A stretch of 7,292 nt of DNA from JANXXV01 sp038230275 (GTDB lineage Bacteria > Acidobacteriota > Terriglobia > Bryobacterales > Bryobacteraceae): NCBI GenBank assembly GCA_038230275.1, contig JBBRNO010000220.1, positions 1 through 7,292 of the forward strand, given 5' to 3'. The position numbers and the translations under genes are program-made. Below, piece after piece: positions 1 to 5,841 of the stretch. The notes beneath the pieces are model-generated. The model had not been told where the DNA came from. It did not search any database and saw only the letters and a program-made list of their open reading frames with translations. Position 1 is the first letter of the stretch; each line of letters opens with the position of its first letter.

Positions 1-244
1 AGTGGGCCGCACTCCCAGAGCCGCCGCCAAATTCCTGGCCGCCCATCGCACCCGCGTGCTGTTCGGTTCCGATATGGGCCGCGAAAAATCCATGTATCAG
101 GCCTGGTGGCGCTTGTTTGAGAGCGCCGACGAGTTCATGCCCGGGCGCATGTGGTGGCGGTATTACGGCCTGGAACTTCCCGATTCTGTCCTCGCTGGCC
201 TCTATCGCCAAAACGCACGCACGGTAATGAACCTCAACCCATGA
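1..244 (+). CDS. Amidohydrolase-2 family protein, C-terminal fragment (5' end outside window)
   Basis: This is the last 80 or so codons of a gene that begins before the window. The reading frame is open from base 2, and the GTG there is probably an internal valine, not a start. The visible protein has the C-terminal signature of the amidohydrolase_2 TIM-barrel family. RVLFGSDMG (about residues 18-26 of the visible part) carries the Asp expected at the metal/active site after the last barrel strand. A WWRYYGLELPD segment and a final YRQNARTVMNL helix match the usual closing lines of family members. Such enzymes hydrolyse or decarboxylate cyclic amides, lactones or aromatic acids, and the substrate cannot be read here. 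The stop TGA (242-244) overlaps the ATG of the transporter gene, so the two are probably translationally coupled and may share a substrate pathway. Confidence 0.85.
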   Translation, partial: VGRTPRAAAKFLAAHRTRVLFGSDMGREKSMYQAWWRLFESADEFMPGRMWWRYYGLELPDSVLAGLYRQNARTVMNLNP

Positions 245-1530
245 CCAACGAAATCCAGACCGAGCCGCAAAGCCCGACGGACTCTCCCGCATTCCGCCGC
301 CGTTGGTGGATTGTGTGGGCGCTGTTCGGCTCGACGGTCCTGAATTACCTCAACCGCCAGACGCTCTCCGTACTAGCGCCGCTCATCTCCAAAGAGCTTC
401 ACCTCAGCCACAGTGAGCTCTCCCATATCTTCGCGGCGTTTCAAATCTCCTACGCTCTCACCTGGCTTCTTGGCGGCATCTTTCTCGACATTGTCGGCAC
501 CCGTCTGGGACTTTCCGTCGCCGTCATCTGGTGGTCCATCGTCAGCTTCGCCACCAGCTTCGCGAACTCCGTCTCCTCCTTCACGTCCCTTCGATTTCTT
601 CTGGGTATCGGCGAAGGGTTCAATTGGCCGGGCGCCAGCAAAGCCGTAGCCGAATGCTTCCCGCCGCAGGAACGCGGCCTCGCCGTAGCCATCTTCGACA
701 GTGGATCCAGCGTGGGCGGAGCCCTGGCCGCGCTCTGCATCCCGTGGATCGCGCTGCAATACGGCTGGCGCTCCGCCTTCGCGTTCTCGGGAATTCTGGG
801 CATCGCGTGGCTGGCCTGGTGGCTGTTAGTCTACCCATCGCCCGCCCGAAACATGCAACTCAGCACAAAGCCGGAAATTCCCAAACTGCAAGCCGCCAAG
901 CTCTGGCTTCCCATTCTGAAGAGACGCGAAACCTGGGCCATCGTGCTAGGCCGCTCCCTCACAGATCCGGTCTGGTGGTTCTACGTCTTCTGGTTGCCCC
1001 AATATCTCAGCGACACGCGCGGGTTCAGCCTTGAGAAGATCGCCATGTTCGCCTGGATTCCCTTCGTCGCCGCCGACGCCGGCAACTTCGCCGCTGGTTT
1101 CGCCTCAGGCGCGCTGATCAAACGGGGAATGTCCGTAATGGGAGCCCGCAAACTAATCTTCGTAGTCAGCTGCATTCCCATGCTGGCAGGAATTCCAGCC
1201 GCGCTAGTCCAAAGTCCGTTCTGGGCCCTGACGCTGATTTGCTTCGCCCTCTTCGGCTACGCCAGTTGGTCCACCATGGGCCTCACACTGCCCTCAGACC
1301 TTTTCCCGCCGGACGTAGTAGGCTCAGTAACAGGGCTCAGCGGACTCGGCGCAGGCGCGGTGTCCACAGTCTTTACCCTATTGATAGGCGCCCTGGTAGA
1401 CCGCTTCTCCTACGTTCCGGCCTTCATCGTTGCCGGGACAATGCCCCTGTTGGCCACAGTCTTCATCCTGCTTCTCATCCGGACAGGCAATCATCAACTC
1501 GCGCCGGACGCCATGTCTGGCAAACCATAA
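241..1530 (+). CDS. MFS transporter, ACS family (ExuT/hexuronate-transporter-like)
   Basis: This is a 429-residue inner-membrane secondary transporter with about 12 hydrophobic segments, the normal length for the major facilitator superfamily. I chose the ATG at 241 because it overlaps the previous stop as ATGA and puts the N-terminus just ahead of helix 1. An upstream in-frame start at 151 would lie wholly inside the amidohydrolase gene. The NYLNRQTLSVLAP motif (residues 35-47), the motif-A-like LDIVGTRLG (82-90) and RFLLGIGEGFNWPGASKAV (118-136) are typical of the anion:cation symporter branch, which includes hexuronate, galactonate and glucarate transporters. A central cytoplasmic loop lies near residues 200-230. 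The likely role is proton-driven uptake of a sugar acid or other organic anion for the flanking hydrolase and oxidoreductase. The exact substrate is an inference from family only. There is no clear Shine-Dalgarno, which fits translational coupling. Confidence 0.93.
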   Translation: MTNEIQTEPQSPTDSPAFRRRWWIVWALFGSTVLNYLNRQTLSVLAPLISKELHLSHSELSHIFAAFQISYALTWLLGGIFLDIVGTRLGLSVAVIWWSIVSFATSFANSVSSFTSLRFLLGIGEGFNWPGASKAVAECFPPQERGLAVAIFDSGSSVGGALAALCIPWIALQYGWRSAFAFSGILGIAWLAWWLLVYPSPARNMQLSTKPEIPKLQAAKLWLPILKRRETWAIVLGRSLTDPVWWFYVFWLPQYLSDTRGFSLEKIAMFAWIPFVAADAGNFAAGFASGALIKRGMSVMGARKLIFVVSCIPMLAGIPAALVQSPFWALTLICFALFGYASWSTMGLTLPSDLFPPDVVGSVTGLSGLGAGAVSTVFTLLIGALVDRFSYVPAFIVAGTMPLLATVFILLLIRTGNHQLAPDAMSGKP

Positions 1531-1533
1531 TCC

Positions 1534-1540
1534 AAGGAGG
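1534..1540 (+). promoter_or_regulatory. Strong ribosome-binding site of the Gfo/Idh/MocA gene
   Basis: AAGGAGG lies 6 nt before the ATG at 1547, four bases after the transporter stop. It fixes the start of the downstream gene. The reading frame extends further upstream (to about 1430), but that part lies inside the transporter gene. Confidence 0.85.
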
Positions 1541-1546
1541 CTTCCA

Positions 1547-2875
1547 ATGACGAAACCAGAATCGAGAAGAAATTTCATAGGCCGGGCCGCCATAGCGGCA
1601 CTGCCATTAACCGCACGCTCCTACGGCCGAATCGTCGGCGCCAACGACCGCATTCAGATTGGCGAAATCGGCTGCGGCCATCGAGCCTCCGGCCATCGCC
1701 GCATGCTCAAGAAATCCGCCGCCACCGACCCCAAGTTCGATCTCCGCAGCGTCTGCGACCTATGGTCGGTCAACCGCGACAGAGCAGCGGAGGACGCAAA
1801 CAAACTATTCGGCGCCCGCCCCAAAACATACAAGTATTCTGAAGAACTCCTGGCCGACCGCGAACTGGACGCCGTCATGATCGGCACCGGCGATCACCAG
1901 CACGCCCGAATCCTGGCCGAGGTCGTCCGCGCAGGCAAAGACTGCTATTGCGAAAAGCCCATGGCCAACACGCTGGAAGACGCGAAACTGGCTCGCGACA
2001 CCGTCCGCGCCAGCAAGCAAGTGGTGCAGATGGGCTCACAATGGCTAAGCGATCCCTACCAGCAGCAAGTCCGCGAAATCGTGCGCAGCGGAAAGCTCGG
2101 CAAAATCGTCTCCATCAGCCAAAACTGGAACTTCAACGGTCCTCGCTGGGACGTCCCCAAGAGCCCCGACATCGCCGCCATCCGCGAACAGGACACCGAC
2201 TGGAACCGCTGGCTTCTGGGACGCCCCGCGCGCCCCTTCGACCCCCGCGTCTACTTCGAGTTCCGCATCTTCAAAGACTTCTCCGGCGGCATCACCGACC
2301 AGTGGTACAGCCACGGCTCCGGCCTGGCGCACTTCTACCTGGATACCTTCATCCCGGACGATACAGTTTCCAACGGAGGCATCTTCGCCTGGCACGATGT
2401 CCGCGAAAACCCCGACACCTTCCAGTGCCTGTCCACCTTCGCCGAAAAGCAGGTGCTCTATTCCTACGGCACCACCTTCGGAAGCAGCTTCGGCGACCAC
2501 ACCATCATCAGCGGCACCCACGGCACGCTCCACTCACCCGGCGGCGAAGGCAGTCCGCAGTGGTGGTTTACTCCCGAAACCCGCAGCGCCTGGGGATCGA
2601 ACGTCGTCTTCGATCTGCACTCCGGCAAGGCCCAGCCGGAACTGGTCACCATCCCCGGCAATACCGAAATGCCGCCAATCAACCAGGACGATAATCTGAA
2701 ATACCATACCGATAACTGGTTTAGCTGTATGCGTACCCGCAAGACGCCCAATGGCAGCATCGATACCGGATTCGCCCACGCAGTCGCCGTAGTAATGGCC
2801 AACCGCAGTTATCGCGAGGCTAAGAAAATGCACTGGGACCGCAAAAACGAACAGATCCTGGACCATCCGGCTTAG
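1547..2875 (+). CDS. Gfo/Idh/MocA family oxidoreductase with Tat signal
   Basis: This is a 442-residue NAD(P)-dependent sugar or polyol oxidoreductase. The N-terminus carries a twin-arginine motif, SRRNFIG (residues 6-12), followed by an Ala/Leu-rich stretch, so export of the folded, cofactor-loaded enzyme is expected. The Rossmann fold follows: GCGHRASGH at 42-50 is the dinucleotide loop, DHQHA is at 116-120, and the family hallmark EKP is at 136-138 (CEKPMA). The C-terminal substrate-binding half contains the segment around 247-268 with D251 and H256, matching the conserved D...H region of the family. The length is usual for the Tat-tagged subgroup found in Acidobacteriota and Planctomycetota. 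The gene sits 16 bp behind the transporter with a perfect Shine-Dalgarno, so it is probably the last gene of the operon. Its stop TAG overlaps the stop of the convergent amidase gene. The substrate is unknown, and a sugar acid or carbohydrate derivative is an inference. Confidence 0.93.
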   Translation: MTKPESRRNFIGRAAIAALPLTARSYGRIVGANDRIQIGEIGCGHRASGHRRMLKKSAATDPKFDLRSVCDLWSVNRDRAAEDANKLFGARPKTYKYSEELLADRELDAVMIGTGDHQHARILAEVVRAGKDCYCEKPMANTLEDAKLARDTVRASKQVVQMGSQWLSDPYQQQVREIVRSGKLGKIVSISQNWNFNGPRWDVPKSPDIAAIREQDTDWNRWLLGRPARPFDPRVYFEFRIFKDFSGGITDQWYSHGSGLAHFYLDTFIPDDTVSNGGIFAWHDVRENPDTFQCLSTFAEKQVLYSYGTTFGSSFGDHTIISGTHGTLHSPGGEGSPQWWFTPETRSAWGSNVVFDLHSGKAQPELVTIPGNTEMPPINQDDNLKYHTDNWFSCMRTRKTPNGSIDTGFAHAVAVVMANRSYREAKKMHWDRKNEQILDHPA

Positions 2876-3304
2876 CCAGCAAGCAAAGGTTTCCGCCGGT
2901 GCCAGTCCGTACCTAACTGGTATGCATGGCCCACCCGGAAAAGCGTAGCCTCATCAAACGGCTTGGCACAGAACTGGATCCCAAGCGGCAGCGACGGAGG
3001 CCCCGCTGTGAAGCCGCAGGGCAGCACAATCGCGGGAATTCCCGTCAAATTGGCAATGTTAAAGGAATCGGGGCGCGACGACGGCGGCGGATCCAATGGC
3101 GCGTCGCTGCCAGTAATCTCGCCTTCCAGTTTAGGCGGAGCATTGCCCGCCGGAAGCATCAGCACGTCACAGGACTGGAACACCCGCCACATCTCTTCCA
3201 TCAGCACCGTGCGCATCCGCAGCGCCTTGACGAAGTCGGTGGCCGAATGAAATGTGGCCGCCTCTAATCGTTCGCGAACCAGCGGATCCAGCAGATCCCC
3301 GTGC
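2872..3304 (-). pseudogene. Amidase, C-terminal piece of a split gene
   Basis: Read from 3303 down to the TAA at 2872-2874, this encodes about 143 residues that form the C-terminal end of an amidase-signature enzyme. HGDLLDPLVRERLEAA opens it. A helix ending in MEEMWRVFQSCDVLMLPAG follows (the 'D.l..P' segment before the last core strands), then FNIANLTGIPAIVLPCGF, the strongly conserved 'fn.tGlPa..vP.G' region, then LPLGIQFCAKPFDEATLFRVGHAYQ, the usual C-terminus. The frame stays open upstream to 3429, but that stretch reads antisense through a conjugation-gene fragment and has no amidase character. The matching N-terminal piece is at 5842-6840. Without Lys and Ser catalytic residues this part alone cannot be active. 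Confidence 0.9.
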
Positions 3305-3625
3305 TGCGCGACAATCGTCTCATTCCGCGTGTGTGGCGATGACGCCAAGGCGCTCGTTCGAGAATTCGCCGCAAGCGGAGAGGGCCCACGAATGGCAGAG
3401 CAGATGTTCGATGTGTTCATTCCCGCCACGGAGTTACAGAATCTGCCCGATTACAAGCTCTACATCAAGACACTTCTTCAGGGCCGACCGCAGGAACCGT
3501 TTCTGGTGGAGAGCTTTCCGCCGTTTGGGAAGAGTTGCAACGAGACGACCGCTAATACGGTAATCCGGACGAGCTTGCAGCGGTATGGCCGTGACCGCGC
3601 AGGGGTTGAAAGAAGATCGCGGACA
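3305..3625 (+). pseudogene. Type IV secretion coupling-ATPase-like protein, C-terminal fragment
   Basis: In the frame of codon 3305-3307 the DNA encodes a segment resembling the C-terminal region of conjugative coupling or TraM-recognition-domain ATPases (TraD/TraG/VirD4-like). IVSFRVCGDDAKALVREF resembles the 'gtivsFRvG..DA..l..eF' stretch seen near the end of the ATPase domain. IPATELQNLPDYKLYIKTLL follows ('L.nLp.y..y..l...G'), then a Pro/Phe-rich link and SLQRYGRDRAGVE, a typical closing helix. These enzymes couple the relaxosome to the transfer channel at the inner membrane. The whole N-terminus, including Walker A and B, is missing because the fragment begins at the insertion border. 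Amidase-like character ends at about 3625, although the frame stays open to a TGA at 3749-3751. It has no start codon of its own and is presumably dead. The assignment rests on motif memory, without an alignment. Confidence 0.65.
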
Positions 3626-4097
3626 CGTTACCGGGCGGGGCATCACCCTCTGCGTACAAAAGCTGCCCATTCGGCCAGATGCATTCTTTACGATCGAAGA
3701 TCGTGGCCGGCTGGAAGGGGAGCGTCGTGGACACTTCTTTCTCGAAGCTGATCGTTCAACAGCAACACATACTCGCTTCAAAGAAAAGATCCAGGCCTAT
3801 TGGCACTATCTCGAACAAGAGCTTCACGCCGCTAAGTTTGGAATCAAGACGTTTCGCGTACTTACGATGACTCTGACTGAGGCGCGTGTAGAATATCTGT
3901 CTGCACTCGCTGCTTCACTCTTGCCCCAACGCGGTGGCAAGCACTATCTGTTCACCTCGCTCAAGAAGTTTTCTCTTGAAGATCCAGCGCCCGTCTTCAG
4001 CGAAATCTACTTCTCACCACGTCCTGGAGGAGCGAATGTCCGCTATCCACTTATTCCGCCGCCGAAGCCTTCGCAGACAGACGCTGCGGTGGTTTAA
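3585..4097 (+). pseudogene. Replication-relaxation family protein, C-terminal domain only
   Basis: A 170-residue frame starts at the ATG at 3585, but recognisable homology begins only at about residue 27. The pattern RPDAFFTIED (30-39), FFLEADRST (51-59), RFKEKIQAYWHYL (64-76) and FGIKTFRVLTMT (85-96) is that of the C-terminal domain of Replic_Relax-type plasmid and conjugative-element proteins. The spacing of PD, ExD and a downstream Lys recalls a PD-(D/E)xK nuclease-like core (my inference). Full-length members have an N-terminal winged-helix half of about 100 or more residues, which is absent here. No Shine-Dalgarno precedes the ATG, and the frame overlaps the end of the coupling-ATPase fragment. 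The simplest reading is a deletion that fused two neighbouring genes of a conjugative element. A short expressed protein is possible but unproven. Confidence 0.65.
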
Positions 4098-4447
4098 TTG
4101 ACGTACGGAAGCGCGACTCGGCTTTCTCCGTTCCTGCCATCTCCAGTGAAATCCACTGAGCGGAGGAAGGGGACAAACGACACGAGTCCCCAAAGTCCGC
4201 GACGATGATGCGTTAATGGCGAGGATTGAAGAGAAGCCGCGCTGGATTCACGATGCACGCACTCTTAAGCGTCGTCGTGATCGGACGGGAAGGCCGAGTG
4301 ACTCTTTCAGAAATCCAAATGTCGAGACGTTTGGCGGTCGAGTTGGTCTTTTGGTTTTTTTATATCCGCTCCAGCACGCCTTCACACTTTTCAATCCCCT
4401 TATGTATCTTTTTCAAAAGGGGGCACATCACGGTTGAAAGAATACCG

Positions 4448-4464
4448 TAATATCTCACATATTA
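4448..4464. repeat. Perfect AT-rich palindrome TAATAT-N5-ATATTA
   Basis: TAATAT (4448-4453) and ATATTA (4459-4464) are exact inverted copies with a 5-bp centre, about 31 bp upstream of the -35 hexamer. The size and dyad spacing suit a dimeric regulator site, but a chance AT-rich palindrome cannot be excluded. Confidence 0.45.
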
Positions 4465-4475
4465 GCGACACTCGA

Positions 4476-4494
4476 CATTTTTACCCATTTTTAC
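4476..4494. repeat. Tandem direct repeat CATTTTTAC, 10-bp period, upstream of the promoter
   Basis: CATTTTTAC occurs at 4476-4484 and again at 4486-4494, so the copies are one helical turn apart and end one base before the -35 element. This could be a pair of activator half-sites on one face of the DNA, or an A/T-tract UP element contacted by the RNA polymerase alpha subunit. The repeat is seen directly. The role is inferred from position. Confidence 0.5.
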
Positions 4495-4495
4495 G

Positions 4496-4524
4496 TTGAC
4501 ACCAATTCCCCGTTATGGTATAGG
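4496..4524 (+). promoter_or_regulatory. Predicted sigma-70-type promoter with extended -10
   Basis: TTGACA (4496-4501) is a perfect -35 hexamer. Exactly 17 bp later comes TATAGG (4519-4524), preceded by TGG (4516-4518), an extended -10 TGn. Transcription would start near 4531 and read towards the cysteine-rich protein gene at 4747. This is the best promoter match I find in the window. Confidence 0.65.
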
Positions 4525-4530
4525 TACCCC

Positions 4531-4746
4531 TAGAGGAAAAGACTTGCAATTGGTCATTCCTGCTTGTAACTCGGCGCTAGTCGCGGTAAATGCCGCTTTA
4601 AACTTCGAGTCGTGAAAGTATGCCCTGTAGCTTCGGCTTTCTATTCGGCTGTGTGATGCTTTCGTGGCTTGCTTCGCTCGTTCCCTCCCGTGTCTTTACG
4701 GGCCTGAACACTCCTCCAACTTATACTTAAAGGGAGTATATGTATC
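4531..4746 (+). promoter_or_regulatory. Long 5' leader, possibly structured, of the cysteine-rich protein gene
   Basis: If the promoter at 4496-4524 is used, the mRNA has about 215 untranslated nucleotides. Local stems are visible: GCGG/CCGC (4583-4586 with 4593-4596), a short AGC-TTCG-GCT hairpin near 4629-4638, CCCGT/ACGGG (4687-4691 with 4698-4702), and TATACT/AGTATA (4722-4727 with 4735-4740), whose 7-nt loop TAAAGGG contains most of the Shine-Dalgarno. An alternative pairing joins ACTCC (4710-4714) to GGAGT (4733-4737) and would mask that site. I do not recognise a known riboswitch class. Translational control by the leader is an inference. Confidence 0.4.
4731..4736 (+). promoter_or_regulatory. 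Ribosome-binding site within a hairpin loop
   Basis: AGGGAG lies 10 nt ahead of the ATG at 4747 and sets that start. It sits in the loop and 3' arm of the TATACT/AGTATA stem and can also pair with ACTCC at 4710-4714, so its accessibility may be regulated. Confidence 0.6.
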
Positions 4747-5046
4747 ATGACTATCAACTTATGGTTGCGAAAATTCGTTTTTGGCACGTCCGTCTTACTT
4801 GCGACGTGCCTTCCCGCATTCGGGGGTAGCTGCAATATGCTGCCGTGCTCCGGTGGTGGCCTAGCACGGATTAATTATACTTGTGGCACAAATGGAGGCG
4901 CCTACTCGTGTTGTAGCGATTCTCTTGAGTGCATCAACAACGCGTCCGCACAATGCGGTGGTATCTGCGGTCAAGGCAGTTGGGGCTGCTGCTGGATAGA
5001 TTGTGACCACAACATTGTAAGCAATTCATATTGCTGTATGCAGTAG
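4747..5046 (+). CDS. Secreted cysteine-rich protein, unknown family
   Basis: A 99-residue protein that I do not recognise. Residues 1-24 or so form a Sec-type signal peptide: a basic N-region with R8 and K9, a hydrophobic core of about residues 10-20, and candidate cleavage after LPA at 22-24. LATC at 18-21 is a poor lipobox because Thr precedes the Cys, so lipidation is less likely. The mature part of about 75 residues is Gly/Ser/Asn-rich and holds 13 cysteines (29, 34, 46, 55, 56, 62, 70, 74, 81, 82, 86, 96, 97). Three of these are adjacent CC pairs, including one two residues from the C-terminus. This density implies a compact, disulfide-bonded fold in the periplasm or outside the cell. 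It superficially resembles knottin or hevein-like small proteins, but I see no clear match. A ribosome-binding site, a promoter and lower GC than the chromosomal genes support a real acquired gene. It is followed 22 bp later by a second exported protein. Confidence 0.75.
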   Translation: MTINLWLRKFVFGTSVLLATCLPAFGGSCNMLPCSGGGLARINYTCGTNGGAYSCCSDSLECINNASAQCGGICGQGSWGCCWIDCDHNIVSNSYCCMQ

Positions 5047-5068
5047 AGAGTAAAGGAAATCACACACT

Positions 5069-5665
5069 ATGAAGCTACAACAATCCAATCGACGAATGGT
5101 CCTCCTGTGTGTTTTGATGGCATCTCTAATCGCAGGGTTCTTCCTCGTGTATGGCAGCCAAAAACTCTGGGGACAGAAGGACACCGACACTGAACCGCTT
5201 ACAATTCAATCTTCAATCTCCCGAACAAATGGTGGTCCGGAGATCGCGTATACTCTTGTCAACAAGTCAGCTAAAGAAATCGTTGCTTTTACTTTGTTGA
5301 CTACTTTTGTCGGCAGTGACAACAAGCCCATTGGTCGGCTAACAACCAATCAGGTATTGGGACTGGATGCAAGATCAACACGGGCGAGCCTCCGGCCTAA
5401 CGAGAACTGGACACCCAAGAAAGGTCTAGGCGTGACTACGGATCAGAATGGAACACCGGCCCAATACAAAATGGCGGTTGACTACATTCTGTTTAAAGAT
5501 GGTTCTACATGGGGAGCGGATCAGGCGAAGCAGTCTCTCCAGATTGCCGGGATACAGCAAGGTTGGGCGATGGCGCGCACTTCATTAAAAAGCGTGCTTG
5601 TCAAAGAAGGTCCAGCTGCAGTTTTGGAAATTGTGGGCCAGGATGTACCGCACAATCACAAATAG
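5069..5665 (+). CDS. Membrane-anchored or exported protein of unknown function
   Basis: A 198-residue protein preceded by AAAGGAAA (5052-5059), with the start ATG at 5069. The N-terminus has two Arg (8-9) and a hydrophobic segment of about residues 10-28, read as a signal anchor or an uncleaved signal peptide, with the rest in the periplasm. Residues 45-145 look like a beta-sandwich. IAYTLVNKSAKEIVAFTL (59-76) recalls the 'v.N.s...I.af.l' pattern of FxLYD-like domains. VDYILFKDGSTWGAD (137-151) resembles a phrase I associate with uncharacterised acidobacterial exported proteins. This comes from memory and was not searched. The C-terminal 40 residues are probably helical. It lies 22 bp behind the cysteine-rich protein gene, so the two are probably co-transcribed and may act together at the envelope. 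No catalytic motif is visible. GC is about 47% in a counted 60-bp stretch, clearly below the flanking genes. Confidence 0.75.
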   Translation: MKLQQSNRRMVLLCVLMASLIAGFFLVYGSQKLWGQKDTDTEPLTIQSSISRTNGGPEIAYTLVNKSAKEIVAFTLLTTFVGSDNKPIGRLTTNQVLGLDARSTRASLRPNENWTPKKGLGVTTDQNGTPAQYKMAVDYILFKDGSTWGADQAKQSLQIAGIQQGWAMARTSLKSVLVKEGPAAVLEIVGQDVPHNHK

Positions 5666-5841
5666 ATAGAGGGCGAAGCCTCCAGACGGCACAGACATCA
5701 GCGCTTGAAAACGCAGCCGTCGACTGTCATCCCGGAAGTCCAATACCGGAGTAGCCGACAGGTCGTTAGAAAGGAAAACACGCCGCCCTTACTGAAACGA
5801 TTCGTTCTACTTTTGCGCACCGGCCTCGGAAACAGGGGCCG
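5666..5841. other. Right-hand tail of the insertion, no gene seen
   Basis: There is no supportable coding sequence on either strand. It contains an inverted repeat GACGGC/GCCGTC (5685-5690 and 5716-5721, 25-nt loop) downstream of the 198-residue gene. No T-run follows it, so it is a weak terminator candidate at best. The stretch ends in the stem-loop listed at 5817-5845. Confidence 0.5.

Larger units (their letters stand above)
4098..4746. other. Long intergenic region with promoter and leader, no convincing gene
   Basis: About 650 bp without a gene I can support. Two overlapping small frames (4216-4437 and 4226-4450) lack ribosome-binding sites and family character. The left part (4098-4440) is mixed sequence with T-runs near 4347-4362 and an imperfect context around a CCCCTT/AAGGGG inverted repeat (4396-4401 and 4417-4422). 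The right part is AT-rich and carries the palindrome, tandem repeat, promoter and structured leader listed separately, all pointing at the gene starting at 4747. Confidence 0.7.

Noticed and set aside
373..1034. Long frames on both strands inside the transporter gene.
   Set aside because: High-GC shadow frames without starts, motifs or signals of their own. The transporter frame explains the region.
1948..2694. A 248-codon plus-strand frame and several minus-strand frames inside the oxidoreductase gene.
   Set aside because: Arg/Pro-rich composition typical of out-of-frame reading of a GC-rich gene, and the oxidoreductase motifs are in the other frame.
3304..3429. Extension of the minus-strand amidase C-terminal frame upstream to an ATG at 3429.
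   Set aside because: This part is antisense to the coupling-ATPase fragment and contains no amidase residues. The true N-terminal piece is at 5842-6840.
4216..4450. Two overlapping small frames (73 and 74 codons); one has a faint TonB-C-terminus-like VVVIGREGRVT stretch.
   Set aside because: No ribosome-binding site, no continuous family pattern after the short stretch, and neither frame shows convincing codon structure.
4118..4642. Repeat TCGGCTTTCT at 4118-4127 and 4633-4642.
   Set aside because: Only 10 bp with unrelated flanks, so expected by chance at this window size.
3305..5841. Search for terminal inverted repeats and a transposase, integrase or relaxase in the insertion.
   Set aside because: The two ends do not match in inverted orientation and no recombinase motif is visible in any frame.
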